The notes beneath the pieces are model-generated. The model was given only the letters and a program-made list of their open reading frames with translations. It did no database searches and was not told the DNA's origin. Shown here in pieces: positions 40,513 through 47,937 of a stretch of DNA of 47,937 nt. Both the position numbers and the translations under genes were made by a program. Within the stretch, counting starts at the first letter, position 1. The number at the start of each line of letters is the position of its first letter. The stretch comes from Treponema sp. (GTDB lineage Bacteria; Spirochaetota; Spirochaetia; Treponematales; Treponemataceae), in NCBI GenBank assembly GCA_017469785.1, contig JAFUFU010000017.1, forward strand, positions 1 to 47,937. Direction: 5' to 3'.

Positions 40513-40989
40513 CTAACGAACGATAGTTTTGCCGTTCAAGGCCGCTTCAATCAAAACGCCTTTTTTATACACCAGCTTGAGTGAAAAGAAAGGCGCGTTT
40601 TCCCGAAGCAATCTGAAGAAAATCTTGTCGCCTTCCCAAAGCTCCAGCTGGTCAATTTTATCGATTGGATACCATTCCAGTTTTCCTTCATCACAGTCAA
40701 TAATCTCGCCATGAAAACTATCGGTCGTAAATAAATGCATATATTCCGCCGGATCATCATCTGAAACAAAAGTCACGATTCCCCGGAATCTGAAACTATC
40801 GAACGTTAGTCCGGTTTCTTCCTTGACTTCACGGAGCAGGCAATCTTCCGGGCTTTCATGCTCTTCAAAATGCCCGCCCACGCCAATCCACTTGTCGTGG
40901 TTGATGTCGTTCTTTTTGGTAATGCGGTGCAACATGAGATAGCAGCCGGCTTTTTCGATATAGCAGAGAGTGGTGAGTTGTGATTTCAT
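40513..40989 (-). CDS. Nudix hydrolase, MutT-like
   Basis: A 158-residue Nudix protein. The box GX5EX7REVXEETGL is complete: GGHFEEHESPEDCLLREVKEETGL region at about residues 38-61, including the catalytic REVKEETG. It starts MKSQLTTLCYIEKAGCYLMLHR, as in 8-oxo-dGTP or nucleoside-diphosphate-X hydrolases. AAGGA lies before the ATG. It is convergent with the PNPOx-like gene and may clean oxidised nucleotides; the true substrate is unknown. Confidence 0.92.
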   Translation of the reverse strand: MKSQLTTLCYIEKAGCYLMLHRITKKNDINHDKWIGVGGHFEEHESPEDCLLREVKEETGLTFDSFRFRGIVTFVSDDDPAEYMHLFTTDSFHGEIIDCDEGKLEWYPIDKIDQLELWEGDKIFFRLLRENAPFFSLKLVYKKGVLIEAALNGKTIVR

Positions 40990-41083
40990 GGCAGTGAGTC
41001 CTTTTAACCAAGCCGAAGGGCGTTACTTTGTAAAAGAAAGTCTAATTTAGCTGAACGGCTTAGTCAAGGGAGAGGGAGAAATC

Positions 41084-41824
41084 TTATTTTTCTGAATATC
41101 CACCCGCATAAGTAATTACGCAGACAGAACCATAAGTTTTATGTTTCTTTGTGAAGCCAACACCGCTGGAAGAAAAATCTTTGTTCATTATGTTTTTTCG
41201 ATGACCACGACTTGAAACTCCGTCATCAATCAGAAGTTGCACGACAATATCACGCCCGCTCATCGATCCATAGGAAATGTTTTCGCCTGCTGTTTTATAA
41301 GTTCCATATTTTTCAATTCGTGTGAATGGTGTACTTCCGTCAACGCCAGTGTGTCCGGTCTGGTTGGTTTCGCCTTGTGTGCTTGAATGTTGCCGGGCTG
41401 CAAGGGAAAGCCCTTTTTCTGGATTCAAAACAGGAAGTGCTTTTGCTTTTTTCATGTAAGAGATACATTCATTTACAACAGCGACTCCCTCATTTGTCAT
41501 AAGAGTATCATCATAAATTTTCCCATCAAATTTTTTTGTTCGTGGTGTTATGTATAGCTCAGCGTATAATGAAGGATTTGTGCGGGCTTTGTTCATTTCA
41601 AGAATAACATCCTTTTCAACCGTTGAAAGATAATCGGCATTTCGCGCGGTGTCGAGCATGGCAATATCCCATTTGTCGGCATCAAGATTCTTGTTTGAGG
41701 TCGATTCTTCGGATTTTTTATTCATATTTGCGGAAAATTCATTGAGCTTGTCCAGCGTGGCACAACTGAAAAAGAACATGCTTGCAAGGATAAGAGCAAG
41801 GTTTGGAAAGAAAGATTTTTTCAT
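41084..41824 (-). CDS. CAP-domain (SCP/PR1-like) lipoprotein
   Basis: A 246-residue lipoprotein: lipobox FFFSC at about residue 20, a linker, then a CAP domain (about 75-246). The domain shows NKARTNPSLYAE, GLSLAARQHSS, GHTGVDGSTPFTRIEKYG, AGENISYG and GHRKNIMN, with the conserved His and Glu residues. Bacterial CAP proteins are secreted or surface-bound; their role is not known. It lies 15 bp after the membrane protein gene on the same strand and is the last gene of that operon. Confidence 0.92.
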   Translation of the reverse strand: MKKSFFPNLALILASMFFFSCATLDKLNEFSANMNKKSEESTSNKNLDADKWDIAMLDTARNADYLSTVEKDVILEMNKARTNPSLYAELYITPRTKKFDGKIYDDTLMTNEGVAVVNECISYMKKAKALPVLNPEKGLSLAARQHSSTQGETNQTGHTGVDGSTPFTRIEKYGTYKTAGENISYGSMSGRDIVVQLLIDDGVSSRGHRKNIMNKDFSSSGVGFTKKHKTYGSVCVITYAGGYSEK

Positions 41825-41839
41825 AACGGAAACTTCTTT

Positions 41840-43135
41840 TTATAATGTTTTAAAGAATGTTGAAAGCTGAAGCCAGAAATATTTTGCAGAATTTAAAAGC
41901 TGCTGTTTTTTTTCATAAATTGCGTAATGGGCTATGACATACAATGCAAATCCAAAAATTACAATTGCTGTGATTTTTTGCAGAATAGTTTCCGTTTTAA
42001 ATCCACATGCGAATTCAAATGCAAAATAAGACAGCAAACAGAGAATAATGGAAACAATTATAAAGAATTCAGCTCCTTCGTGTTTCATAATAAAACTGTA
42101 AGAAAGTAGGAGATTTGAAAGTATCGAAATAACAACCAAAAGAATTGCAATGATTTTTCGCGTAGTATTTTTTGAGTGGAATGCAACAATGCACTTTAAT
42201 AGAGTGAACACCGCAAGTGCGATTTTTGAAAGTTCCTCAGATGGAAGATTCAATTTGTCGATTAGCTCAGGCTTTAAAAGAACAATAACGCTTGACAAAA
42301 AAAACAAACTTGCGCAAACATCAAGAAAATTCAGTAAAAATGCAAGCGCATAATTGTGTTGATCAGACGGGGGCTGTTTTTTTATACTTCGATCTTCATC
42401 CGTTTTTTTTGAACAGTTTTCTCTTTTGTCTGTATTTTCCTCAAATTCTGAGTTATACCCATGTTCACTTTCTTTTTGCGATTTTTCTTCTTCGTTGTAA
42501 GTTTCTCTTTCGTTTTCTGGTTTGCATGTTCGTTTTATTTTGAATTTTATGTGCGTGAGTTTATGGAAAGCTTTTGCGGTAGAATCCTTGAAATCATTGA
42601 TTTTTTGAATTGTCTCATCGGTTATATTCAGAACTTCATCGCAAAAACTTCGTAATGGAAGGAAAGAAGGGGTTTTTACAAGTTCACCTAAATCTATCTG
42701 CGGAAGTTCTCCCTGATTGAATGCAAATTTAAGAATATCACAGAGCGTTTTCCCTTTTTCTTCGTTCAAAGCGGTGATATAGAATTCTTCCGTTCTTCCA
42801 CTTATTCGAATTTCAAGTTTTGAACATTCTTCAGCAACAGAATTTGCAAGACCTGCCATGGGATTATCCGATGAAATATGTGGTGAAATTTGGAATTCGG
42901 CATTTTGATTTTTAATAATGCCTCCAGATTTTATGCCATTATTTGTTTTAAGATGCCAGTAAAGTGATTTATTTGTGATTACAAAACCATAGCGTGAAAA
43001 TGCGTTTGTCCATACAGCACAAAGTAAATTTTCGCCGGCAGAAAAATTGAAAAAAGAAAAGATTCGTTCTTCTGTGTTTTCGGAGAAGTCGCGCTGAAAA
43101 TAGATATTTTTCATTTTAATAAGGTATGAAATCAT
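41840..43135 (-). CDS. Multi-pass membrane protein with a cytosolic front domain, function unknown
   Basis: A 431-residue protein. The first 190 residues are soluble and beta-rich, with FSRYGFVITNKSLYWHL, resembling bacterial PH-like domains. A long acidic, Lys/Glu-rich linker (about 215-270, probably disordered) leads to five or six TM helices at 275-425. The start at 43135 is fixed by CTGGAG 9 bases before the ATG; a longer in-frame version to 43174 overlaps the small gene upstream. It probably forms an operon with that small gene and the CAP lipoprotein. I do not recognise the family. Confidence 0.75.
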   Translation of the reverse strand: MISYLIKMKNIYFQRDFSENTEERIFSFFNFSAGENLLCAVWTNAFSRYGFVITNKSLYWHLKTNNGIKSGGIIKNQNAEFQISPHISSDNPMAGLANSVAEECSKLEIRISGRTEEFYITALNEEKGKTLCDILKFAFNQGELPQIDLGELVKTPSFLPLRSFCDEVLNITDETIQKINDFKDSTAKAFHKLTHIKFKIKRTCKPENERETYNEEEKSQKESEHGYNSEFEENTDKRENCSKKTDEDRSIKKQPPSDQHNYALAFLLNFLDVCASLFFLSSVIVLLKPELIDKLNLPSEELSKIALAVFTLLKCIVAFHSKNTTRKIIAILLVVISILSNLLLSYSFIMKHEGAEFFIIVSIILCLLSYFAFEFACGFKTETILQKITAIVIFGFALYVIAHYAIYEKKQQLLNSAKYFWLQLSTFFKTL

Positions 43136-43154
43136 AGTGTTTTCTCCAGAATTT

Positions 43155-43319
43155 CTAATTTTTTGCAATCGCATAAATCAGATTGAGTATGGCAAGAAGC
43201 AATAAAAGACGAATATAAATTTTCCAAAGGTCGTGCTCACTTTTGTTTTTGAACGAATTCCAAAAATGTTTCAGCCAATCAATCAAAATCATTGTGCTAA
43301 TAGTTCCATTTGCAGACAT
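43155..43319 (-). CDS. Small membrane protein of 54 residues
   Basis: An ATG-to-TAG frame of 54 codons. Residues 1-33 are polar with several Trp and Lys; a TM helix (YIRLLLLLAILNLIYAIA) covers about 35-52. It ends 19 bp before the start of the 431-residue membrane protein, on the same strand and probably co-transcribed. The ribosome site is weak. Coding is supported by a clear amphipathic/TM design and codon use; no family known. Confidence 0.5.
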   Translation of the reverse strand: MSANGTISTMILIDWLKHFWNSFKNKSEHDLWKIYIRLLLLLAILNLIYAIAKN

Positions 43320-43366
43320 ATATGTTCTATTTTAGAAGCCCTGATTTTTGATATAGAAATTTTCTA

Positions 43367-43822
43367 TCAAAAATAATAATACACTGTATATTTTTCGCCT
43401 TTATAGTGATGGTATGTGTATGTTATGCCTGTTGTTGAATTTGTAACTGTTGTATCTTTATCTTCTGTGAATGTATCTTCTTTGGATGATGTTGGCTGTA
43501 CGGCATTAGTAGATACCATATCACAAAGTTCACTGCCTGAGCGATTGGTATACTCTGAGTTTGAAATCGAGAAGTAATGTAAAGAATAAGATTTTACTTC
43601 AAATGTGTTGTCGCCGTTGTCTGTGGCGACATATTTAACAACACGGTGATATGAAGAGTCTGCATTCAATTTGTAGCCGTATCTTGTAACTAAAGTCGTT
43701 GCGCTTTCATCGTCGCTTCCGCCGCTGCCGTGGCTGCAGCCGGTAAATGCTGTGGACAGGGCGACTAAGAGGACGAGGACTGACAGGGTCATTATTCGTG
43801 TGCGCTTTGTGAATGTTTTCAT
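43367..43822 (-). CDS. Putative lipoprotein of unknown function
   Basis: A 151-residue lipoprotein: a basic start, hydrophobic core LSVLVLLVALSTA and lipobox FTGC (about residue 29), followed by the Ser/Gly linker SHGSGGSDDES. The mature part is Thr/Ser/Tyr-rich with alternating short strands. There is no recognised domain. AAAGGAG lies before the ATG. It stands alone, divergent from the XRE gene at 43978, in a gap without terminator-like signals. Confidence 0.75.
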   Translation of the reverse strand: MKTFTKRTRIMTLSVLVLLVALSTAFTGCSHGSGGSDDESATTLVTRYGYKLNADSSYHRVVKYVATDNGDNTFEVKSYSLHYFSISNSEYTNRSGSELCDMVSTNAVQPTSSKEDTFTEDKDTTVTNSTTGITYTYHHYKGEKYTVYYYF

Positions 43823-43977
43823 TGTTTTGTCTCCTTTTTAAAGGTAAAGTTTTCTTTTTGTATAGTAATAGTATAATCAAAGGAAAAGATAAAAACAATT
43901 AAATTTATTACTATTTCGGTATATTTATTACCTTGTCAAAAGTTTTATAATTTGGGGTCTCATTCATACTTTATGTC

Positions 43978-44361
43978 ATGGAAAAAAATGAAGAATCGCT
44001 GGACATGGACAATTCGGAAAAGGAACCAATCCCGCTGCTTTTCGGGCGGAATGTGAGGAAATACCGCAAGGAGCGGGGGCTGACGCAGGAACAGCTTTCT
44101 GAAAAACTGGGGATTTCTCAGAAGCATCTTTCGATTATCGAGACTGGCACACAATTCGCTTCGGCTTCCCTTATCGGGCGGATTTCGGAAGTGCTGAAGG
44201 TTTCCCCGGGAGATTTATTTGGTGGTTCCAGTGACATATTAATAGAAGAAATTAAAAAAACTCGTGCAATGCTGATGACTTTCTTTACGAATGAGATGAA
44301 TCGGCACAGTTCTATTTTGTCGTCGGAAATAAAGAATACAGTGCGAAGGTTTTCAAATTGA
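43978..44361 (+). CDS. XRE-family DNA-binding regulator
   Basis: A 127-residue protein. The helix-turn-helix is at about 22-80: FGRNVRKYRKERGLTQEQLS, EKLGISQKHLSIIETG and LKVSPGDLFGG. The C-terminal part (about 85-127) is helical. It resembles lone regulators of host-associated treponemes. No Shine-Dalgarno is visible before the ATG. It is divergent from the lipoprotein at 43367, which may be a target. Confidence 0.86.
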   Translation: MEKNEESLDMDNSEKEPIPLLFGRNVRKYRKERGLTQEQLSEKLGISQKHLSIIETGTQFASASLIGRISEVLKVSPGDLFGGSSDILIEEIKKTRAMLMTFFTNEMNRHSSILSSEIKNTVRRFSN

Positions 44362-44372
44362 TTTTATATGGT

Positions 44373-44475
44373 AAATGCCGCGCCCGCTATGGAGTGGTGG
44401 CGTAAGCCAGTGCCGAAAGGCACCGAGCGTTAGTGAGCCACGGAACAGCGGCAGCCAGTTGATTGCGCCCAAATT
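44373..44475. repeat. GC-rich intergenic segment, possible repeat member
   Basis: GC-rich block in AT-rich surroundings with small hairpins (CAGTGCCGAAAGGCACCG) and GAGCGTTAGTGAGCCAC. It ends TTGCGCCCAAATTTTCT, as does copy 1 of the repeat family, but lacks the CGAAAAGCCCG core. Confidence 0.45.
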
Positions 44476-44493
44476 TTCTGATAGATTCAGTCT

Positions 44494-45861
44494 ATGTTTG
44501 TGAAGAGTTTTGAGCAGAAAGAAGAGTCTCGGCAGTTTTATCGTTCGCTTTTTACGATTGTGGGACCGATTGCCCTGCAGAACCTGATTTCGGCGGCTGT
44601 TGGCTCGGCAGATGTTGTGATGCTCGGTTATGTGGGGCAGAATGCGATTGCCGCAGTGAATCTTGCTTCGTATGTTCAGTTCATTTTATTCCTGTTTTTT
44701 ATCGGTCTTTCTTCTGGTGTGGTGATGCTGGCGGCCCAGTATTGGGGTAAGAAGGACACTTATTCCATCGAGACGATTTTTGGTATCGGACTTAAAATTT
44801 CTGCAGGAATCGGTCTTGTATTTGCGCTGGCGGCTTTTTTCGTTCCGGCTTTTTTGATGAGGATTTTTACTGACGACGGAACGCTTATTGAAATCGGAAG
44901 CGGCTATCTCAAGGTCGTCAGCGTGGGATTTTTTATCCTTGCTTTTTCGCAGATTTATCAGGCGGTCTTGAAGAGTATTGAGCGGGTCCGGACGGTTACG
45001 GTGATTACGACAATCGCGCTTTTCTTGAACATCGGTTTGAATGCGGTCTTTATTTTCGGGCTTTTGGGAGCGCCCAAGCTGGGGGTGGAGGGTGTTGCCC
45101 TTGCTACGACTGTTTCGCGCGTGGTCGAGTTCGGAATCTGTTTTTTTGTCTGCGCGCGCGTTAAGGAAATTCGTTTCAGGCTTGAGACGCTTTTCAGAAA
45201 AAATACCATATTATTGAAGGATTTTGTTCATTATTCGCTTCCTGCCATTGGAAACGAGGCTGTGTGGGGCGCTGGCTGGTCGATGTACGCGGTGATTATG
45301 GGGCACTTGGGGGCGAATCTGGTGGCGGCAAATTCTGTGGTGAGCGTTGTTCGGAATCTTGCCAGCGTGCTGTGCTTCGGAATGGCTTACGGTGGCGCGA
45401 TTCTTCTTGGAAAGCAGATTGGCTCGAATCAGATGGAGCTTGCCGCGCGGAATGCCTCGCGTCTTGTAAGGAGCACGATTCTTGCCGGGGCTGTGGGGGC
45501 GGTAATCCTGGGGCTTTGCAGGCCGCTTCTTTTTATGATTGCTGACTTGAACGAAGAGGCTTCGTATTTTCTCACTCCCCTGCTCTACATAAACTGCTTG
45601 TCGCTTTTGGGAGCTTCGATTAACACTGTTCTTATCTGTGGCGTGTTCCGTGCCGGCGGAGATGCGAAATGGGGCTTTATCCTGGACACTCTTGCCATGT
45701 GGGCGGTTTCCGTGCCTCTGGGATTTTTGTGCGCGTTCGTGCTCCGTCTTCCGCCGATTGCGGTGTATCTGATTGTCTATCTTGACGAGTGGGAGAAGAT
45801 GATTTTCAATGTGATTCACTACCGGAGCAAGAAATGGCTCAGGAATATCACGCGTGGGTAG
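44494..45861 (+). CDS. MATE-family efflux transporter
   Basis: A 455-residue, twelve-TM protein with MATE features: IVGPIALQNLISAAVGSADVVMLG, AIAAVNLASYVQF, and the repeat half starting near 235 (VHYSLPAIGNEAVWGAGWSMY). These antiporters use Na+ or H+ to export drugs or metabolites. There is no ribosome site; TAGATT (44482-44487) lies 6 bases before ATG, so the mRNA may be leaderless. It follows a GC-rich segment and is convergent with xth. Confidence 0.92.
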   Translation: MFVKSFEQKEESRQFYRSLFTIVGPIALQNLISAAVGSADVVMLGYVGQNAIAAVNLASYVQFILFLFFIGLSSGVVMLAAQYWGKKDTYSIETIFGIGLKISAGIGLVFALAAFFVPAFLMRIFTDDGTLIEIGSGYLKVVSVGFFILAFSQIYQAVLKSIERVRTVTVITTIALFLNIGLNAVFIFGLLGAPKLGVEGVALATTVSRVVEFGICFFVCARVKEIRFRLETLFRKNTILLKDFVHYSLPAIGNEAVWGAGWSMYAVIMGHLGANLVAANSVVSVVRNLASVLCFGMAYGGAILLGKQIGSNQMELAARNASRLVRSTILAGAVGAVILGLCRPLLFMIADLNEEASYFLTPLLYINCLSLLGASINTVLICGVFRAGGDAKWGFILDTLAMWAVSVPLGFLCAFVLRLPPIAVYLIVYLDEWEKMIFNVIHYRSKKWLRNITRG

Positions 45862-45925
45862 TGTAATTTGCCCATGGAAAATTCGTAAAATCAGAAAGTT
45901 TCATTCAGGACATGAGAAAGCCCGC

Positions 45926-46753
45926 TCACAGGTTGATTTCCAAAAGGATTGGCGTGTGGTCCTGACGCGGGCCAGAGTCAATCATCTCGGATTTTTTGAC
46001 CTGCTCTTTTATGCGGTCGCTTACGAGGAAGTAGTCAATGCGCCAGCCTGAGTTGTTAATCTTAGAGGTTTTAATCCGCTGCCCCCACCAGGAATAAATG
46101 TCCTTTACATCCCCATGGACATGGCGGAAGCTGTCGGTAAAGCCTCTGGCAAGAAGCTTTGTAAAGCCCTCACGCTCCTCGTCGGTAAAGCCCGCCGAAA
46201 AATGATTTGAAGCCGGATTTGCAAGGTCAATTTCCTTGTGGGCCACGTTAAAGTCTCCGCAGGCAATGACCGGCTTTTTTGCGTCAAGGCTTGAAAGGTA
46301 GTCGGCGTAAAGGGCATCCCATTTCTGGCGGTGGTCAAGCCGCTTGAGGCCGTCCCCGGAATTTGGAGTGTAGACATTGGCAAAATAAAATCCGTCGAAT
46401 TCAAGGACAAGGAGGCGGCCTTCATCGTCCATGGTGTCGGGAGCGCCAAGGTGAGGGACTTCGCGGCGGGCGGCCAGGCCTTCCTTGTAGAGAATCATGG
46501 TTCCCGCGTAGCCTTTTTTTGCAGGCGGCACGGAAGAAAGCCACTCGATTTTGTAACCGGGGAAATATTCTGAAAGAAGCTCCAGATGTTTCGGGCTGGG
46601 GCCGTCGGCAGGAAGTTTTGTCTCCTGAATGGCGATTATGTCAGCATTGTAGCCGCCCAGTTTTTTCAGCACCGCTTGGGAAAGTTTTGCCCTGTCCGAA
46701 GTTGAGGTGAGGGCCGCGTTGATTGAATCTATGTTCCATGAAATAAAAGTCAT
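45926..46753 (-). CDS. xth: Exodeoxyribonuclease III-type AP endonuclease
   Basis: A 275-residue exonuclease III family enzyme. Motifs: MTFISWNIDSINA, IIAIQETKLP (metal-binding Glu), VYTPNSG, CGDFNVAHKEIDL (Asp, Asn) and the C-terminal WRIDYFLVS and DHTPILLEI (Asp-His pair). It cuts DNA at abasic sites for base excision repair. AGGAG lies before the ATG. It is convergent with MATE. Confidence 0.95.
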   Translation of the reverse strand: MTFISWNIDSINAALTSTSDRAKLSQAVLKKLGGYNADIIAIQETKLPADGPSPKHLELLSEYFPGYKIEWLSSVPPAKKGYAGTMILYKEGLAARREVPHLGAPDTMDDEGRLLVLEFDGFYFANVYTPNSGDGLKRLDHRQKWDALYADYLSSLDAKKPVIACGDFNVAHKEIDLANPASNHFSAGFTDEEREGFTKLLARGFTDSFRHVHGDVKDIYSWWGQRIKTSKINNSGWRIDYFLVSDRIKEQVKKSEMIDSGPRQDHTPILLEINL

Positions 46754-46854
46754 TTTTTGCTCCTGTGTAAGCGAAGTATACTGGATTTTGGGAAATGTTT
46801 CAGCAGGTGGGAAAAGCTTGAGGTTGAGGTTGACCGCGACTCTAAGAAACAGAA

Positions 46855-47037
46855 TTTGGGCGTTCCCGCCACAAGTGGCGGTCGGGCTATCCGCGGTTAC
46901 GCGCTCTCGCGCTCCATTGCTCCACTACGCCTACGCAACACAGTTGCTTCGGAGAGTCGCTAAAAATGCTTTCGCATTTTTTTAACGCTCCCTATGTTCC
47001 GCAACGGCTAACGCCGCCGCTACTATCCCTAACGCTT
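46855..47037 (-). repeat. Composite GC-rich repeat, copy 5, with second-family insert
   Basis: On the minus strand it begins GCGTTAGGGATAGTAGCGGC and ends CGGGAACGCCCAA, like copy 4. Between lie a second-family module (TAGCGACTCTCCGAAGCAAC, AACTGTGTTGCGTAGG) and a hairpin AAAATGC-GAAA-GCATTTTT. It thus joins both repeat families. 46754-46854 and 47038-47130 hold nothing else recognisable. Confidence 0.65.
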
Positions 47038-47130
47038 TTCTTCCTAAAACATTTTCTGCAAATACAAATAATTTCGCTGCTTAAAACAATCTTTTTTGCT
47101 TTCCCGCCCGCCCTTAAAAATCTAATAAAC

Positions 47131-47524
47131 TTATATCAATCTATACATCTGTAATAATTCTTTACTGTTCTTAGATGTAACCTCATTGTCAAGTAATATA
47201 AACCCTTGGTTTTTGTAGAAATCTATAAGTTTCTGTTCCTTTTCACATTCAAGAAACACTGTCTTTCCGCTCAGATATGAAAGGGCTGTCTTTACTTGAT
47301 TCAAGGTAATTGTCAGGTGAATTTTCCTTGTAAACAAGATAAGTTGTGGCGGTGTTCAGTTTTGTTGCCTGCACGGCTTTTGTTTTTAAGAAAGTCTCTA
47401 CATCTTTGTTTGGAGATTTAAAAGATTCAGCAATAGAATAAAAATACTGCTCGCCATTTTCCATGGAAAGCAGTTCTGAAACTCGCTGGATTTTGTAATC
47501 AGTTTTTTTTGCCGAGTCTTGCAT
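47131..47524 (-). pseudogene. Decayed GNAT acetyltransferase (toxin-like)
   Basis: The first frame (47249-47524) has the start of a GNAT toxin-like protein (VSELLSMENGEQYFYSIAES, then TATTYLVYKEN), and a second frame (47131-47337) its end (TVFLECEKEQKLIDFYKNQG, then LLQMYRLI). The middle, with the acetyl-CoA-binding motif, is missing and the two parts are out of frame. So a deletion of tens of codons plus frameshift has killed the gene. Its start overlaps the end of the antitoxin-like gene by 26 bases. Confidence 0.75.
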
Positions 47525-47684
47525 TGATAATCTGAGTCATCTGTTCGCGGGATATTGTGCCGCACTCAACCTCTTTTATAGGCTTAGGAGGATTTTTAAG
47601 AGAATCAGCGAACATTTTTACAAAAGCATCGGCTTCTTTTTTTGAGTTTATTACAAATGATTTCTTTAAACTTGAAGTTGCCAT
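47499..47684 (-). CDS. Small antitoxin-like protein
   Basis: A 61-residue basic protein (MATSSLKKSFVINSKKEADAF at the front; IINARLGKKN at the end) with a strand-helix front like small antitoxins paired with GNAT toxins. AGGAGG lies just before the ATG, and a good promoter is at 47715-47743. It overlaps the decayed toxin gene, the usual translational-coupling layout of type II pairs. With its toxin broken it may only persist as a repressor or vaccine-like antitoxin; this is inference. Confidence 0.7.
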   Translation of the reverse strand: MATSSLKKSFVINSKKEADAFVKMFADSLKNPPKPIKEVECGTISREQMTQIINARLGKKN

Positions 47685-47714
47685 TGTCGTACCTCCTTGA
47701 CTTAATCTAAGTAA

Positions 47715-47743
47715 AATATACTATGCTTTTGCCAAGCCGTCAA
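47715..47743 (-). promoter_or_regulatory. Promoter of the antitoxin-like gene
   Basis: Minus strand: -35 TTGACG (47738-47743), 17 bp, -10 TATATT (47715-47720). An AGGAGG ribosome site follows. Confidence 0.6.
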
Positions 47744-47837
47744 TTGACAGATGAAAAACCGTAATACCCTCAGCACTTTCCTTAATTATTTTTTCAAATT
47801 TCCCCGAAAGTCAAATTTCCGTGTTATAATATCTGAT

Positions 47838-47937
47838 ATGAGCTGTAATTTACGCAGAAAAAAGCAAATTTCCTCTTATGCAACAAGCCCGCTAGGGCTT
47901 GACAATAAGTTAGAATTGCCGCAAAATTCACAGCACA
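47838..47937 (+). CDS. Start of a possible gene running off the window
   Basis: From ATG (47838) the frame stays open to the window end (33 codons: MSCNLRRKKQISSY at the front). TATAAT (47825-47830) lies 7 bases before the ATG and there is no ribosome site, again the leaderless layout. The peptide is too short to identify and could be a chance frame. Confidence 0.35.
   Translation, partial: MSCNLRRKKQISSYATSPLGLDNKLELPQNSQH

Noticed and set aside
1917..40810. Recurring AACGATAG / CTATCGTT word
   Set aside because: Seen several times (for example near 1917, 19663, 22000, 24338, 40513), both in genes and between them; without genome-wide counts it cannot be separated from chance in AT-rich DNA.
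45211..45819. 202-residue minus-strand frame opposite the MATE gene
   Set aside because: Shadow of a well-recognised MATE transporter; rich in Arg/His/Gln as expected from antisense reading.
1..47937. tRNA, rRNA, tmRNA or RNase P RNA genes
   Set aside because: I looked for T-loop signatures (GGTTCGAATCC-like) and for known RNA cores on both strands and found none convincing.

Overview
The window looks like the replication-origin region of a host-associated, saccharolytic spirochaete, most likely a gut or rumen Treponema. Three things point there: AT-rich DNA with many lipoproteins and OM-barrel-like proteins, an archaeal-type PheT, and the run dnaA-dnaN-recF-dciA-rpmH-rnpA-yidD-yidC-khpB. 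Genes left of dnaA mostly read leftward and genes to its right mostly read rightward, and a DnaA-box/DnaA-trio region lies between dnaA and dnaN (13719-13950). The species call is an inference; no rRNA or tRNA was found.

Left part (1-12.2 kb). A 1.7 kb gene-free stretch (480-2021) carries seven parS sites plus degenerate ones, two DnaA-box-like 32 bp dyads, and a candidate small RNA with its own promoter and terminator. It is followed by a YaaW/UPF0174 gene, an XRE regulator, gyrA and gyrB. Two accessory genes (an ORF6N protein and a nuclease-like protein) sit between gyrB and gyrA. Next come a DUF2442 gene, an XRE regulator with a broken DUF2442 copy, a lipoprotein, a barrel-like protein and another XRE regulator.

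Central part (12.2-23.8 kb). This is the rightward replication, ribosome and membrane-insertion block: DnaA, DNA clamp, RecF, DciA, L34, RNase P protein, YidD, YidC and KhpB. It is followed by a lipoprotein/surface-protein pair whose promoter has nine G residues between the -35 and -10, the hallmark of phase variation. An exported protein and a cyclophilin-FKBP fusion lipoprotein close the block.

Right part (23.8-47.9 kb). Metabolic genes (subtype B tannase lipoprotein, uronate isomerase, three-part transhydrogenase) suggest use of plant-derived material. Sensors include an adenylate cyclase with a carbohydrate-binding-like extracytoplasmic domain and a soluble iron-sulfur/hydrogenase-like chemoreceptor interrupted by one in-frame TAA. 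PheT, YhbY, a flavin-binding protein, Nudix, CAP, MATE and exonuclease III genes follow, with a decayed GNAT toxin-antitoxin-like pair at the end.

Intergenic DNA is unusually structured. I see (i) a triple-hairpin element in three copies with compensatory changes, (ii) a GC-rich modular repeat family, (iii) a second family with exchangeable terminator-like hairpins, (iv) a 125 bp MITE-like element, and (v) a dyad TTTTCCACA-N14-TGTGGAAAA in several places with exactly conserved spacing. Several genes have a -10 box only 6-7 nt before the ATG and no Shine-Dalgarno, which suggests leaderless mRNAs.
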